From positions 1-46,732 of the forward strand of contig JAHDEX010000032.1 in the NCBI GenBank assembly GCA_020628545.1: a stretch of DNA of 46,732 nt, read 5' to 3'. Below, piece by piece: positions 45,555-46,732 of the stretch (within the stretch, counting starts at the first letter, position 1; every line of letters starts with the position of its first letter). The position numbers and the translations under genes are program-made. The stretch comes from Paracoccaceae bacterium. Lineage in GTDB: Bacteria > Pseudomonadota > Alphaproteobacteria > Rhodobacterales > Rhodobacteraceae. The notes under the pieces are model-generated. The model was not told the origin of the DNA and made no database searches. It was given only the letters and a program-made list of their open reading frames with translations.

Positions 45555-46035
45555 ATCCAAAATCAACGATCCTGCGCCGAAGCCAACTGACAAGCCGGCG
45601 CCTGCTCCTGCCCCTAGTGCATCTACAGGTCTGGTAGATCCGTCGCCGGCCAGTGGCGCACCAAAGGCCAAAGCGCCTGCCTCCACCTTGTCGTCTGACC
45701 TGTTGATCACTGGAAACCTGAAGACGGCGGGTGACATCAACGTTGAAGGTCAAGTCGACGGTGATATCCGCGCCCACCTACTGACTGTTGGTGAAGGTGC
45801 AACTGTGAAAGGTGAGGTTGTCGCAGACGACGTCGTCGTTCACGGACGGGTCGTTGGCCGCGTGCGCGGCCTGAAGGTACGGCTGACATCAACAGCCCGC
45901 GTCGAGGGTGACATCATTCACAAGACCATCGCGATTGAGTCGGGCGCCCACTTTGAAGGTTCGGTACAGCGCGAAGATGATCCGCTGTCGAAAAATTCAG
46001 GTGCGAAGGCAAAAATGCCGGAAGCGAAGACCTGA
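45544..46035 (+). CDS. Bactofilin
   Basis: The 163-residue cytoskeletal protein has a disordered Pro/Ala-rich N-terminus (1-50), the bactofilin beta-helix core (about 52-140: DLLITGNLKTAGDINVEGQVDG, then AHFEGSV) and a short charged tail. Bactofilins polymerise without nucleotide and direct cell-wall enzymes to specific places. It overlaps the end of the M23 gene by 11 bases, so the scaffold and its likely client enzyme are made together, as seen in Helicobacter and Caulobacter pairs. A strong terminator follows. Confidence 0.95.
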   Translation: MFSKSKINDPAPKPTDKPAPAPAPSASTGLVDPSPASGAPKAKAPASTLSSDLLITGNLKTAGDINVEGQVDGDIRAHLLTVGEGATVKGEVVADDVVVHGRVVGRVRGLKVRLTSTARVEGDIIHKTIAIESGAHFEGSVQREDDPLSKNSGAKAKMPEAKT

Positions 46036-46054
46036 TCAGGGCATAACCCAATAG

Positions 46055-46093
46055 AAAGGGCGCTGCTGTTCGACATGGCGCCCTTTATTTTTT
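46055..46093 (+). terminator. Intrinsic terminator of the M23-bactofilin operon
   Basis: Arms AAAGGGCGC / GCGCCCTTT with a 14-base loop are followed by A and six Ts. Confidence 0.85.
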
Positions 46094-46113
46094 GGCCAGC
46101 TCTCGGGAACTAA

Positions 46114-46732
46114 TTACTGTTCACCGTAAAGAATTCCGGAAAAGTCCGTCCCGACAAACGCGCCAGCAAATTCACCGCCTGCACCGTAGAAGCCACCCGA
46201 ATATCCAACTGTTGCGCTATCGACTGTTATGTTTCCGGTCAGAATTCCTTCTGAAGTTGCGGTCGCATCCAACGACACGCGGCTGTCCGCCCCCGTCAAT
46301 TCTGACGTCGCAAAATCATAGTTAAGTGAGACATTGCCCCTCTCCGAACCGCTGCTCGTCACCACCTCATACCGACCAGAATAAGCCGCAGACGCAGACG
46401 GTGGCGTGACAATGGTTCCATCTACCGCAGCAAAAAATTCATCTCCATCTCTTCCCGCGACAGCATAATAGTCACTTGTTTGATTAAGTTCGCCAAAAAC
46501 TGAGGTGTCCGGATCACCAGAAATGATCGCAGGTTCGGTACCAAAGTCTTCGTTTGGTTCCGGCAGAGTGAATGTCTCGCCATCAAACGACAGTGTCAGT
46601 GTACCGTTTGCGTTTTCTTCAATAGACGCTTCAATGACCGGGGCCGGTTCGGGATCAGTCGAAGGGTCAATCGGATCAGTACCACCATCGAATGGATTGG
46701 ACGACCCACCGCAAGCGGATAAAAGTGTTACC
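46114..46732 (-). CDS. Gly/Asp-rich surface-type lipoprotein, N-terminus cut by window edge
   Basis: The frame is open to the window end and reads, from the edge, VTLLSACGGSSNPFDGG: the end of a signal peptide with lipobox LLSAC, then a Gly/Asp/Pro linker. Only a few residues of the signal are missing. The body has a SDYYAVAGRDGDEFFAA segment, a YSGRYEVVTSSG strand and a C-terminal repeat of beta strands ending GTDFSGILYG, again TbpB-like and like the lipoprotein at 19741-20469. About 205 residues are visible. It converges on the bactofilin operon. Function unknown. Confidence 0.78.
   Translation of the reverse strand, partial: VTLLSACGGSSNPFDGGTDPIDPSTDPEPAPVIEASIEENANGTLTLSFDGETFTLPEPNEDFGTEPAIISGDPDTSVFGELNQTSDYYAVAGRDGDEFFAAVDGTIVTPPSASAAYSGRYEVVTSSGSERGNVSLNYDFATSELTGADSRVSLDATATSEGILTGNITVDSATVGYSGGFYGAGGEFAGAFVGTDFSGILYGEQ

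Noticed and set aside
1..46732. tRNA or rRNA genes, insertion sequences or prophage
   Set aside because: I found no T-loop/acceptor pattern, transposase, integrase or long terminal inverted repeats; the lysis cassette stands alone.

Overview
The window looks like a chromosomal core segment of a marine Rhodobacterales (Roseobacter-group) alphaproteobacterium. The grounds are a ccm cytochrome c locus carrying a gene-transfer-agent type holin and endolysin, a fused indolepyruvate:ferredoxin oxidoreductase, ZapA with its coiled-coil partner, an alphaproteobacterial GTTC-N7-GTTC SOS box, CtrA-type TTAA-N7-TTAA sites, and moderately GC-rich, uniform codon use. I see no rRNA, tRNA, insertion sequence, integrase or CRISPR array. 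This is mostly stable housekeeping DNA with several lineage-specific genes between the core genes.

Layout, left to right. 1-3770 (minus) is argC, ccmE, a three-gene lysis cassette (GH108/PG-binding muramidase, GTA-type holin, small XhlA-like coiled-coil membrane protein) and ccmF, which is cut by the window edge. 3834-8893 (minus) holds a VPLPA-CTERM surface protein, murI and the indolepyruvate oxidoreductase. 9047-10258 (plus) has an LsrB/VtlR-like LysR regulator started by TTG. A probable small RNA with anti-Shine-Dalgarno CUCCU motifs and a strong terminator follows it, an arrangement that recalls the AbcR RNAs. 10259-14031 (plus) carries a DUF1194 vWA-like protein, purL, bolA and grxD. 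zapA and its upstream partner zauP (14034-14905, minus) converge on grxD, and one hairpin made from the last codons of both genes probably terminates both.

15145-21779 (plus) is a carbon-metabolism block: transketolase, two tandem JAMM-like lipoproteins, a GapB-like GAPDH, a Gly-rich lipoprotein behind a CtrA box, a 47-residue membrane protein and a second, NAD-type GAPDH. AGCGC-centred palindromes of LacI type lie before tkt and both gap genes and suggest one shared regulator. 22001-28204 has a DUF1127 small protein, cupin, coaD, a CBS-pair protein, a LysR regulator divergent from mmsA, a Tat-exported type I copper protein, a lone PAS protein and a DUF2807 protein. 28213-31077 is uvrA with an SOS box.

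31315-34593 is a large exported vWA protein with nine tandem ~88-residue beta-type repeats, the most distinctive protein here. 34758-42615 (minus) holds lpdA behind a perfect palindrome, DUF924, an MFS transporter, queA and a giant AsmA-like envelope protein; two ATGA overlaps tie these into operons. 42733-46035 (plus) is a Bcp peroxiredoxin, a DUF455 ferritin-like protein, and an overlapping M23 peptidase-bactofilin pair for cell shape. A partial Gly/Asp-rich lipoprotein closes the window on the minus strand.

In my view the best leads for undescribed biology are the regulator-sRNA locus at 9047-10185, the tandem JAMM lipoproteins, the vWA nine-repeat protein, the three-part lysis cassette, and the shared operator set of tkt/gapB/gap. 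All function calls come from reading the sequence and from memory of families; no search was run.
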